A stretch of 14,464 nucleotides of DNA from Thermoplasmata archaeon. Lineage in GTDB: Archaea; Thermoplasmatota; Thermoplasmata; Lutacidiplasmatales; UBA184. The position numbers and the translations under genes are program-made. The stretch lies in NCBI GenBank assembly GCA_030040625.1, contig JASHTI010000007.1:1-14464 (forward strand), written 5' to 3'. Positions 5,938-12,476 of this stretch are shown one piece after another. The number at the start of each line of letters is the position of its first letter. Position 1 is the stretch's first letter. The notes beneath the pieces were generated by a model. The model was not told the origin of the DNA and ran no database searches. It was given only the letters and a program-made list of their open reading frames with translations.

Positions 5938-6543
5938 ATGACCCGGCGTTCCGCACCGGCCTCCGGCGCTCGCGCCGGTAGGCGCCGCGCCGCGATGGTC
6001 TCCTGCGCCGCGCTCCTCCTCGGGAGCCGCGGTCCCGCCGCCACGTCGTTCGCGAAGGTGCTGGCGTCGAGCCGGGCCCCGCGCGGCTCGATCTACCACT
6101 ACTTCCCCGGCGGCAAACACGAACTGATCGAGGCGGCCGTCCGCTGGACCTCGGAGGAGGTGTTCCGGCACCAGCGCGCGTGCGCCGCGCGCTCCCCCCG
6201 CGGGATCATCGGGCACTTCGTGGCGTACTTTCGGCGGGCGCTGGTCGCCTCCGCGTGCCGCACCGGCTGTCCGGTGGCGGCCGTGGTCATCGGGAGCCGC
6301 GCGGAGTCACCGGCCCTGGCCCGCTCCGTCCGGACGACCTTCCGCGCCTGGGTCGGTCTCCTGACCCGGCAGCTCGCCGCCTCCGGGCTGCCGGCGCGCC
6401 AAGCACGTCGGCTCGCCCTCGCGGCGGTGGCGGGCGTGGAGGGGGCGTTGATCCTCGCTCGCGTGGAATCCTCCACGGAGGCGCTGGACGCGATCGGTGA
6501 CCGATTGGCGCCCCAACGAGTGGACCGGACCCTCCCCCGCTAG
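5938..6543 (+). CDS. TetR/AcrR family regulator (LmrA/YxaF-like)
   Basis: A 201-aa repressor-type protein. The N-terminal TetR HTH spans about residues 18-65, with the diagnostic end SFAKVLASSRAPRGSIYHYF followed by PGGKHELIEAA. YHYFPGGK is the variant found in the LmrA/QacR/YxaF subgroup. The C-terminal ligand domain contains the subgroup landmark GCPVAAVVIGSRAESPALA (about 110-128) and the VAGVEGALILARVES helix. Bacillus members of this group respond to flavonoids, but I cannot infer the ligand here. ATG 5938 fits the TATA-like CATAATG, which places the transcript start about 15 nt upstream. It probably controls itself and the divergent tautomerase. The Arg-rich leader (residues 1-18) is longer than usual. 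The 195 bp after the gene (6544-6738) show no gene and no clear terminator. Confidence 0.9.
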   Translation: MTRRSAPASGARAGRRRAAMVSCAALLLGSRGPAATSFAKVLASSRAPRGSIYHYFPGGKHELIEAAVRWTSEEVFRHQRACAARSPRGIIGHFVAYFRRALVASACRTGCPVAAVVIGSRAESPALARSVRTTFRAWVGLLTRQLAASGLPARQARRLALAAVAGVEGALILARVESSTEALDAIGDRLAPQRVDRTLPR

Positions 6544-6738
6544 GGCGAGCGGCACGCCGGCGCGAGGCGGTCCGGCGCCGACCCCCGTCCGGTTCGCGCA
6601 CGCCGACCCCGGGCTCCCGGTCGAGAAAAACCGCCGGCGGGCCGTCGCACGCGCGAGGCCCGGGGGACCCGAGGGGGAGCGTCGGTGGGCAACCGTACTA
6701 CCGACCTATCGGCCGAGAGACCGGACGCTCCCCGGGTC

Positions 6739-7029
6739 TCAGCACGCTCCCCGATGCACCACCTCCTCGCACGCCGACGCGGGGGTCACCTCGAGGGTGC
6801 CCAGCTGGCCGAACGGGGCGAAGTACGTTCGCACGGCTGCCGCGTCGGAAGCCTCGACGATCAGGTACAGATGGTGCCGGCCGCTCGCGACCGCTTCCGC
6901 CCGGATGGCGACTCCGTGCTTCTTCGCGTTCTCCGGGTTGACGATCTGCAGGAGCCCGGCCGCGAGGTGGGGGTCGCGGGCGGGGCAGGTCTCTCCCTCG
7001 TGGCGGTGTTCGGTGACGAAGAGCGCCAT
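6739..7029 (-). CDS. Conserved-looking small protein of unknown function (possible dimeric alpha/beta-barrel)
   Basis: A 96-aa product that I do not recognise with certainty. From ATG 7029 it starts MALFVTEHRHEGETCPARD and continues with GLLQIVNPENAKKHGV, then HHLYLIVEASDAAAVRTYFAPFG and TLEVTPASACEEVVHRGAC at the very end. The pattern strand-helix-strand-LYLIVEA-helix-strand suggests a ferredoxin-like dimeric alpha/beta-barrel fold of the DUF3303/GYD type; this is inference. Three Cys (15, 87 and the C-terminal 96) and His-rich HRHEGETC could bind a metal or act in redox chemistry. The start is fixed by a TATA box 28 bp upstream (leaderless). Its nearest neighbour, a peroxiredoxin on the same strand, is 189 bp upstream, and that gap holds only promoter sequence. 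Confidence 0.7.
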   Translation of the reverse strand: MALFVTEHRHEGETCPARDPHLAAGLLQIVNPENAKKHGVAIRAEAVASGRHHLYLIVEASDAAAVRTYFAPFGQLGTLEVTPASACEEVVHRGAC

Positions 7030-7054
7030 CGTCCGAGCCAGCGCCCGCGGGCCA

Positions 7055-7060
7055 GATAAA
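7055..7060 (-). promoter_or_regulatory. TATA box for the 96-aa small protein gene
   Basis: On the minus strand this reads TTTATC within CCCTTTATCTGG, centred about 28 bp before ATG 7029, with no Shine-Dalgarno between. It supports a leaderless transcript and the chosen start over longer upstream alternatives. Confidence 0.55.
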
Positions 7061-7218
7061 GGGCGGCACATGGCCCGTAAGTCATACCTCCTTGTCGGCG
7101 GGGGTCGCCGCGCCCACAACGACCCGGTTCGACCCCGGAGGCGGGCCGTCTCATCGTGGATCCGTGCCCCTGTCCGAGAAAGGACCGCGGGGTCCCCCCG
7201 GCTGTTACATGGTTGGAT

Positions 7219-7692
7219 TTAGGGTCCGCCACGTGGCGGGGCCGGCGGGGGCGCCGCCGGGAGGTACCGAGCCTTCGCCTTCGCCAGGTGGGGGCCCGGC
7301 AGCATGCCGGTGACGATCTCGCGGACCGTGCCGCTCTCGTCCAGGAAGAAGGTGACGCGCTTGGAGAACCCGAGGAGCGAGAGGACCCCGTAGGACCGGG
7401 CGATCGTCTTGCCCGCATCACTCACGATCGGGAACGTCGCCCCGCAGTGCGCGGCGAACCGTTGCTCGGTCTCGGCCGAGTCGACGCTGACACCGACCAC
7501 CTGGACCCCCTTCTCGGTGAGCGCCGGGGCGAGGGCGGCGAACTGCTGGGTCTCGATCGTGCATCCGCCGGTGAACGCCTTCGGGAAGAAGTAGAGGATC
7601 ACCGATCGACCCCGGAGACCCGAGAGACGGAACGGCTCGCCTCGGGAATCGGTCGCCTCGAACTCGGGGGCCCGGTCACCGACCTCGATCAT
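7219..7692 (-). CDS. bcp: Peroxiredoxin, Bcp/PrxQ-like
   Basis: A 157-aa thioredoxin-fold peroxidase that reduces hydrogen peroxide and organic peroxides with a peroxidatic cysteine. Seen are VGDRAPEFEATDSRGEPFRL (residues 4-23), ILYFFPKAFTGGCTIET with the PxxxTxxC site (P37, T41, C44), VVGVSVDSAETEQRFA (65-80), FPIVSD and RVTFFLDESGTVRE. The common PrxQ resolving cysteine five residues after C44 is absent (Gln49); the only other Cys is C83 in AAHCGATFPIVSD. It is therefore either 1-Cys or uses C83. The C-terminal tail is Pro/Ala-rich. ATG 7692 fits the family start; a TATA-like CTTATC sits near 7730 on the minus strand. It is divergent from the arginine deiminase gene, with no evident functional link. 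Confidence 0.92.
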   Translation of the reverse strand: MIEVGDRAPEFEATDSRGEPFRLSGLRGRSVILYFFPKAFTGGCTIETQQFAALAPALTEKGVQVVGVSVDSAETEQRFAAHCGATFPIVSDAGKTIARSYGVLSLLGFSKRVTFFLDESGTVREIVTGMLPGPHLAKAKARYLPAAPPPAPPRGGP

Positions 7693-7764
7693 GCGCGCCG
7701 TCCACCGGCGACTCCCTCCTCCCGCGGATAAGCCTGCCGGCCCCGAGCCGTGCGGGCGCGCGGA

Positions 7765-7770
7765 GTTATG
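7765..7770 (+). promoter_or_regulatory. Putative TATA-like element for the arginine-deiminase gene
   Basis: GTTATG in G+C-rich DNA would place the transcript start near 7793. That lies downstream of the in-frame GTG 7750 and ATG 7768 and upstream of ATG 7846, so it helps to exclude the two earlier starts. Confidence 0.35.
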
Positions 7771-7832
7771 CGGGACGAGGCCCGTCCGGCGGCCCCGACA
7801 CGACGGTCCCCCGCGGCCGCCGAGCGAGGGCC

Positions 7833-7837
7833 GGAGG
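7833..7837 (+). promoter_or_regulatory. Shine-Dalgarno GGAGG deciding the start of the arginine-deiminase gene
   Basis: GGAGG followed by AGA, 8 nt before ATG 7846, complements the 16S anti-SD. It is among the clearest ribosome binding sites in the window and decides the start over GTG 7750 and ATG 7768, which have none. Confidence 0.6.
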
Positions 7838-7845
7838 AGAGATCG

Positions 7846-9219
7846 ATGGGCCGGAGCCCGCGCGGACGTTCCGAGGGTCGCCCGGGGACCGACCCCCTCG
7901 AGGCCGGGCTCGTGGGCCCTACCCGCGCGCGCGCCGAGTGGGACCGCCTGCAGGAGGTGCTGATCCACCGCCCCGGGATCGAGATGTTCTTCGGGCTGAT
8001 GGAACCGTACGCCTTCCTCTACGAACGGGCGTTCAGCATCGACGACGCCGTCGCCGAGCACGCCGGCCTCGAGCGCGCGCTGACCGACGCAGGGGTCACG
8101 GTGCGCCGGCTCAAGCGTCTCGCCGTGGACGCTGAGCGCCGGGACCCCGGTTTCCTCGAGCGGCTCCGCGCCGAGGCGGGCCGGCTCGTCCACTATTCCG
8201 GCCCCCGCCCGATGGTCGCCCGCGCTCGCAAGGCGCTCCGGGCGGACCTGCCGGCGTTCGATGCCGAGACCCTGTTCAACATCCTGCTCCTCCGGCCGTC
8301 GGTGCGGCTCCGCCGCCGGGCCGGTTTCCGGGGCGTCTTCCCCACGGTCGAGCTCGACGGTCCGCTGGCGAACCTCTGCTTTCTGCGGGACCAGCAGGCC
8401 CTGACGGCCGGAGGGCTCGTGCTCGGGCGCATGTCCAAGGCGCAGCGCCGCCAGGAGCCGACCGTCACCGGTTCGATCCTCGCCGCGTCCGGGGCGCGCA
8501 TCGCCGGGCGCATCGCCGCCCCCGGGACGTTCGAGGGAGGGGACTTCCTGCCGCTCGGCGAGCGGGCGCTCCTCGGCACGGGGGATCGGACGAACGGCGC
8601 CGGCGTCCGCCAGTTCCTCGCGATGCCGCACGGATTCGAGGAGGTCGGCGTCGTGCACCAGCCGTCGCACCCGGCGCTGCCGGACGACGCCCCCGACCCG
8701 ATGATCAACATGCACCTCGACACCTACCTCAACATCGCCGGCGACGGCATCGCGGTCGGCTCGGAGGTCCTGCTGCGGGCCGCGCGGGTCGAGGTCTACC
8801 GCCGGCGGGGCGGCGGTCGCCTCGTTCGCGATCCCCAACGGCGTACCCTCGCGGAGTACCTGCGCGAGCGACGGTTCGAGGTGATCCCCCTCTCGACGCT
8901 CGAGCAGCTCTGCTACGCCACGAACTTCCTCTGCCTCCGGGACCGGCGGATCGTGGCGGTCGACGTCCAGGAAGAGGTCGGGCGCGTGCTCGCCGGCCTG
9001 CGACGCGCCGCCCGACGCCACCCGCACCGCTACCGTCCGCTCCTGCAGCTCGCGCTCCGCGAGCGCCGCCAGCTCCGGCTCGGGCGGGGGCTCTTCCCCA
9101 AGGTCCGGGCGGTGCGGGACCACGGCATCGGGGTCACCGCGCTGCCGCTCCGCGCGATCACCGGCGGCTACGGCGGTGCGCACTGCCTGACGTGCGTGCT
9201 GCGACGCCGGGCCGCCTAG
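7846..9219 (+). CDS. arcA: Arginine deiminase family hydrolase
   Basis: Guanidino-modifying enzyme of the arginine deiminase type (arginine to citrulline and ammonia), cytoplasmic, 457 aa from ATG 7846. Family landmarks in order: VLIHRPGIEM (38-47); FLRDQQ (D182); EGGDFLPLGERALLGTGDRTN with E230 and D233; INMHLDTYLN with H290 and D292; and a C-terminal GGYGGAHCLTC with the nucleophile Cys (C447). The nucleophile context differs from the bacterial RGGPRCMSMP, and the protein is longer than the usual 400-410 aa, partly because of a basic stretch at about 380-420 before the Cys motif. No arcB or arcC is nearby, so an ATP-yielding ADI pathway is not shown locally. Other family members (agmatine deiminase, amidinotransferase) are possible but fit less well. 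The stop codon is shared head-on with the convergent alcohol dehydrogenase. Confidence 0.86.
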   Translation: MGRSPRGRSEGRPGTDPLEAGLVGPTRARAEWDRLQEVLIHRPGIEMFFGLMEPYAFLYERAFSIDDAVAEHAGLERALTDAGVTVRRLKRLAVDAERRDPGFLERLRAEAGRLVHYSGPRPMVARARKALRADLPAFDAETLFNILLLRPSVRLRRRAGFRGVFPTVELDGPLANLCFLRDQQALTAGGLVLGRMSKAQRRQEPTVTGSILAASGARIAGRIAAPGTFEGGDFLPLGERALLGTGDRTNGAGVRQFLAMPHGFEEVGVVHQPSHPALPDDAPDPMINMHLDTYLNIAGDGIAVGSEVLLRAARVEVYRRRGGGRLVRDPQRRTLAEYLRERRFEVIPLSTLEQLCYATNFLCLRDRRIVAVDVQEEVGRVLAGLRRAARRHPHRYRPLLQLALRERRQLRLGRGLFPKVRAVRDHGIGVTALPLRAITGGYGGAHCLTCVLRRRAA

Positions 9220-10232
9220 GGTTCGGCGCAGTCGAGGACCAGCGCCCCCACGACGCGGTCGTGCTTGAGGTCGGCCAGGGCCTCGTTCGCCTGGGCGAGC
9301 GGCCGGAGCGCGACGGTGCTCTCCAGGTGCAGGCGGGTCGCGAGGTCCAGGAACTCCCGCGCGTCGGCGCGCGTGTTCGCCTCGACGCTCACGATCCGAC
9401 GCTCGCCGAAGAGCCAGCGATCGTAGTCGATCGGCGGGATCGGCGACATGTGGATCGCCGCGATCGCGACGGTCCCGCCCTTGCGGAGCTCCCGCAGGGC
9501 CTGGACGAGGACCTCGCCGGCCGGGGCGAAGACGACGGCGCCGTCGAGCGACGCCGGGCGGTCCGGCGGGCGTGCGGCGTCGGCGAGCACGACCTCGCTC
9601 GCACCGAGCCGTTGCGCGTGCTCGAAGTGCGCCTGGTCCCGGGTGTAGGCGACGGTCTCGAAGCCCTGGCGGGCGGCGAGCTGGAGCGTCAGGTGCGCGG
9701 AGCCGCCGAACCCGAAGAAGCCGATCCGGCCCCCGGGGCGGGGAAGGGCCGCCTTCAACGCACGGTAGCCGATGATCCCCGCGCACAGGAACGGCGCCCA
9801 ACGGGTCGCGTCGCCCGCCGGCAGCCGGAGCGCGTACCCTTCCTCGGCGAGCACGTGCGTGGCGTAGCCGCCGTTCACCGAGTAGCCGGTGAACTCCTTG
9901 CGATCGCAGAGGTTCTCGCGCCCGCTCGCGCAGTACTCGCAGCGCCCGCAGGTCCGATGCAGCCAGGGGACGCCGACCCGGTCGCCCACCCGCAGGCTCG
10001 GCACCTCCGCGCCGACCTGCGCGACCGTGCCGATCGCTTCGTGCCCGGGAACGACCGCCGGCCGGAGCGGCGGGAGGTCCCCTTCGACGACGTGGAGGTC
10101 GGTGCGGCAGACCCCGCACTTGTCGAGCCGGACCAGCACCTGCCCCGGATCGGGCGCGGGGGTCGGCAGCTCCTCGAGGTGGAGGGGCCGGCCCTCGACC
10201 GGGCCGGTCGCGTGGAGGACCATCGCGCGCAT
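9216..10232 (-). CDS. Zinc-dependent alcohol dehydrogenase (MDR superfamily, AdhA-like)
   Basis: A 338-aa medium-chain dehydrogenase for alcohol/aldehyde interconversion. The GroES-like domain carries catalytic zinc residues CGVCRTDLH (39-47), GHEAIG (H64, E65) and C150, plus a structural zinc set C95, C98, C101 and C109 in TCGRCEYCASGRENLC. The Rossmann domain (about 150-290) has GFFGFGGSAH (171-180); the second strand ends in YTRD, with no acidic residue in the usual NAD-selecting position, so NADP(H) is plausible. WLFGERRIVSVEANTRADAREFL and the late VVGALVLDC fit the family C-terminus. ATG 10232 is used; an in-frame ATG three codons later is possible. A TATA-like TAAGAG lies about 26 bp upstream. 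It converges on the arginine deiminase gene with a shared CTAG. Confidence 0.95.
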   Translation of the reverse strand: MRAMVLHATGPVEGRPLHLEELPTPAPDPGQVLVRLDKCGVCRTDLHVVEGDLPPLRPAVVPGHEAIGTVAQVGAEVPSLRVGDRVGVPWLHRTCGRCEYCASGRENLCDRKEFTGYSVNGGYATHVLAEEGYALRLPAGDATRWAPFLCAGIIGYRALKAALPRPGGRIGFFGFGGSAHLTLQLAARQGFETVAYTRDQAHFEHAQRLGASEVVLADAARPPDRPASLDGAVVFAPAGEVLVQALRELRKGGTVAIAAIHMSPIPPIDYDRWLFGERRIVSVEANTRADAREFLDLATRLHLESTVALRPLAQANEALADLKHDRVVGALVLDCAEP

Positions 10233-10240
10233 CGCCGACA

Positions 10241-10256
10241 GAGGGCCCGGGCCCTC
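10241..10256. promoter_or_regulatory. 16-bp perfect palindrome just upstream of the alcohol dehydrogenase start
   Basis: GAGGGCCCGGGCCCTC is its own reverse complement and begins 8 nt before ATG 10232. It partly overlaps the TATA-like TAAGAG of the same gene on the minus strand. It could be an operator, or a 5' hairpin if the transcript starts upstream. The divergent PEP-mutase family gene starts 77 bp away. Confidence 0.4.
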
Positions 10257-10332
10257 TTACCGAGGGCGGTCGCCGGCCGGAGACCTTCGGCGACCGGGGG
10301 AGCTGAAGCGCGGTCCGGGCCTCGCCCGGAGC

Positions 10333-11202
10333 ATGCCCGCCGCCTCCGAGAAAGCGGAACGGTTCCGCGCGCTGCACCGGTCTCCCCACCTGTTCGTCCT
10401 GCCGAACGCCTGGGACGTCCCGAGCGCCCGGGTCTTCGAGGAGGCCGGCTTTCCGGCGATCGCGACCTCCAGCGCGGGAATGCTCGTGTCGCTGGGATAC
10501 CCGGACGGGGAGGGGATCCCGCGCCGTGAGTTCCTCGCGGCCGTACGGCGGATCGCCGAACGGCTCTCGGTGCCGCTGAGCGCGGACATCGTCGCCGGAT
10601 TCGGCCGTGGGCCGGCGACGGTCGCGCGGACGGTCCGGGCGGTGCTGGACGCGGGGGCGATCGGGATCAACCTGGAGGACGAGGACCCCCGGCGGGACCG
10701 GCTCGTCCCCCTCGGCCGGCAGGTCGCCGAGATACGGGCGATCCGGCAGCTCGGGGAGAGCGTCGGGGTCCCGGTCGTGATCAACGCCCGGACGGACGCG
10801 CTGACGCGCCCCGAGGGGAGCGCCGAGGAGCGGTTTCGGGAGGCGGTCCGTCGCGCCCGGGCGTTCCGGGACGCCGGGGCCGACTGCGTCTACCCGATGC
10901 GCCTGACTACCGCCGAGGAGATCGCGCGGTTCCTCGCCGAGAGCCCCGGGCCGCTGAACGTCATGATCCGTCCGGGGCTCCCGTCGCTCGAGGAGCTCGA
11001 GCGTCTGGGGGTCCGGCGCGTCAGCTTCGGACCCTCGGCGTCGTACGCCGCGCTGGGCCTGCTTCGGCGGATCGGCCGCGAGGTCCTCACCGAGCGGTCG
11101 TTCCGCTCACTCCTCGACGGGGCGATCACCTTCGACGAGCTGAACCGGCTCGCCGTCGCCCGCGCGCCCGGGGCCCCACCGCCCGGGGACGAGAGCCGCT
11201 AG
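10333..11202 (+). CDS. Isocitrate lyase/PEP mutase superfamily protein
   Basis: A 289-aa TIM-barrel protein of the ICL/PEPM superfamily, whose members make or break C-C or C-P bonds next to a 2-oxo acid, with Mg2+. Landmarks: LPNAWDVPSARVFEEAGFPAIATSSAG (about 23-49); SADIVAGFGRG (83-93), the place of DxDxGxG; GINLEDEDPRRD (111-122); VINARTDAL (149-157); ADCVYPMRLT (183-192); and LNVMIRPGLPSLEEL. The KKCGH catalytic signature of isocitrate and methylisocitrate lyases is absent, so it is neither of those. Oxaloacetate decarboxylase-like or a related lyase are options; the substrate is unassigned. ATG 10333 directly precedes the family N-terminus. The 3' end overlaps the convergent HTH_10 regulator by 77 bp. 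Confidence 0.9.
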   Translation: MPAASEKAERFRALHRSPHLFVLPNAWDVPSARVFEEAGFPAIATSSAGMLVSLGYPDGEGIPRREFLAAVRRIAERLSVPLSADIVAGFGRGPATVARTVRAVLDAGAIGINLEDEDPRRDRLVPLGRQVAEIRAIRQLGESVGVPVVINARTDALTRPEGSAEERFREAVRRARAFRDAGADCVYPMRLTTAEEIARFLAESPGPLNVMIRPGLPSLEELERLGVRRVSFGPSASYAALGLLRRIGREVLTERSFRSLLDGAITFDELNRLAVARAPGAPPPGDESR

Positions 11203-11941
11203 GCGCGTCGACCGCGGGGCGGGTCGGCCCGATCCGCGGCAGCAGGATCGGCGGTAGGGTCGGGGCGAGGGCGCGGGCCCGCAGGCTCGCGTAGCTGTTC
11301 CGAAGCAGGCGGAGCTGGGCCTTGCGCAGGTGTTCGCCGTACGTCGAACGCGCGAGGCCCGCCCGCCGGGCCGCCTCCGCCCAGCTCGAGCGCGCCGGGA
11401 TCTCCCACAGGCCGGCGTCGTGTGCGGCGACGAGGGCACGGCTCTGCCGGTCGGTGAGCCCTTCGAAGAAGTGGACCGACGCCGTCGGGAAGTCGCGGAT
11501 GGTGTCGAGGGTCGACCGGTCCGCGACCGAGAGGATCTCGACCTCGCCCAGGCGCCGCACGCGCTGGAGGAGGCGCTGGAGGCGGCTCCGACTCGCGGCG
11601 ACGAGGCGGTAGGTCTCTCGCCCCTCGGCGTAGACGACCGGCGGAAGGACCCAGACGCCGCTCCGGCGCGCGAGGCCGGTGACCGACGGCGGGTCGGACC
11701 ACTCGAAATCCGGCAGCTCGAGCAGCGCGGTGTTCGGATCGGCGAGGAGGAGGCGGGCGCGGAAGGTCTTACGCATCGCGGCGACGACGGCCGCGGTCTC
11801 CTCCGGCTCCGGGCAAGAGACCAGGAACGTATCGCGACGGTTGTCGCACCAGAGGAGCAGGAGCGCCCGCGGGAAACGGACCGACAGGTCGCAGTACGGG
11901 CACGGGTGGTGGACCCGAACGCGGGCATCGGCGATCGCCAT
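11126..11941 (-). CDS. Bacterio-opsin activator-like HTH_10 regulator with N-terminal zinc-binding segment
   Basis: A 271-aa archaeal regulator. Residues 158-212 match the HTH_10 domain: FFEGLTDRQSRALVAAHDAG, IPARSSWAEAARRAGLARST and YGEHLRKAQLRLL, where LTDRQ starts the first helix and the second segment is the HTH. The N-terminus has Cys at 14, 17, 32 and 43 with nearby His 11 and 12, consistent with a small metal-binding or redox module. A mixed alpha/beta region follows (60-157), the likely sensor part. ATG 11941 is chosen because the Cys region begins there. A weak TATA-like CTTTGG lies about 26 bp upstream. The last ~30 residues are Arg/Pro-rich and lie antiparallel to the end of the PEP-mutase family gene, so this tail may be unconserved. 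Neither ligand nor target is visible; the divergent phosphatase operon is a candidate. Confidence 0.85.
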   Translation of the reverse strand: MAIADARVRVHHPCPYCDLSVRFPRALLLLWCDNRRDTFLVSCPEPEETAAVVAAMRKTFRARLLLADPNTALLELPDFEWSDPPSVTGLARRSGVWVLPPVVYAEGRETYRLVAASRSRLQRLLQRVRRLGEVEILSVADRSTLDTIRDFPTASVHFFEGLTDRQSRALVAAHDAGLWEIPARSSWAEAARRAGLARSTYGEHLRKAQLRLLRNSYASLRARALAPTLPPILLPRIGPTRPAVDAPSGSRPRAVGPRARGRRRAGSARRR

Positions 11942-12029
11942 CGCCGACCGAAGGGCCGGTCGCCCCAAAGCCCCTGACCCGCCCCCGGGCGGTCCCAACC
12001 TCATCCCCTGGGACGCCGTACCCGAAGCG

Positions 12030-12467
12030 ATGACCAGAAAGCGCGTCGCGGGGAAGCCGCCGTCCCGAGCGAAGGGGCCCAGCGAGGTCGCCCCGGGGCT
12101 TTTCGTCGGGGGCTGGAGCGAGGCCGTCGATTTCGAGGGGAGGAAGTTCTGCGTGCTGGACGAGCCGCCCGAGGCGATGGCCGGGGTGACCCACGTGCCG
12201 ATCTACGACGAACGGACCGGGCGGGCCCTTCGCCCCAACCTGGACCGGCTCGCCGAGGAGATCGGTCGCGCCCGCGCGACCGGCCGGCCGGTCGTCGTCT
12301 TCTGCGGCCACGGGATCCGGCGCTCGCCGCTCGCCGTGGCCTGGTACCTGCACCGATCGGAGGGGATCCCGCTGGCGGAGGCGTTCGCTCGCATTCGCGC
12401 CGTGCGCCCGAGGGTGGAGGCGCCCTCCGCGTGGCTCGGTGACCCGGCCAGCCTGGGGCCGGAGTAG
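12030..12467 (+). CDS. Dual-specificity/tyrosine phosphatase-like protein (CX5R)
   Basis: A 145-aa cysteine-dependent phosphatase fold. The P-loop is VVVFCGHGIRRSPLAVAWYL, with C92-GHGIR-R98-S99. The usual His before the Cys is Phe91. VPIYDERTG (57-64) supplies a possible general-acid Asp (D60), and the N-terminal EVAPGLFVGG (19-28) matches the opening strand of DSP domains. LAEAFARIRAVRP after the P-loop is the typical following helix. The protein is short, near the minimal DSP size. ATG 12030 is the first Met before the conserved strand. It is transcribed with the methyltransferase, whose ATG is 9 nt after this stop, and it is divergent from the HTH_10 regulator with 88 bp between. The substrate (protein, RNA or small molecule) is unknown. 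Confidence 0.83.
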   Translation: MTRKRVAGKPPSRAKGPSEVAPGLFVGGWSEAVDFEGRKFCVLDEPPEAMAGVTHVPIYDERTGRALRPNLDRLAEEIGRARATGRPVVVFCGHGIRRSPLAVAWYLHRSEGIPLAEAFARIRAVRPRVEAPSAWLGDPASLGPE

Positions 12468-12476
12468 GGACCGACG

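Noticed and set aside
6544..6738. Possible small gene or RNA between the TetR gene and the 96-aa gene
   Set aside because: No frame with a recognisable start and family-like sequence, and no convincing hairpin plus T-run; only short imperfect GC repeats.
7750..7845. Longer arginine deiminase start at GTG 7750 or ATG 7768
   Set aside because: No ribosome binding site; a TATA-like element overlaps ATG 7768, and a good GGAGG precedes ATG 7846.
7693..10389. Upstream part of a minus-strand open frame of over 1000 codons that ends in the peroxiredoxin
   Set aside because: Only the last 157 codons (from 7692) are a real protein; the rest is antisense to the deiminase gene and out of frame with the alcohol dehydrogenase.
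9192..10529. Plus-strand frame opposite the zinc alcohol dehydrogenase
   Set aside because: Low-complexity translation without motifs; the minus strand carries all catalytic and structural zinc residues of the dehydrogenase.
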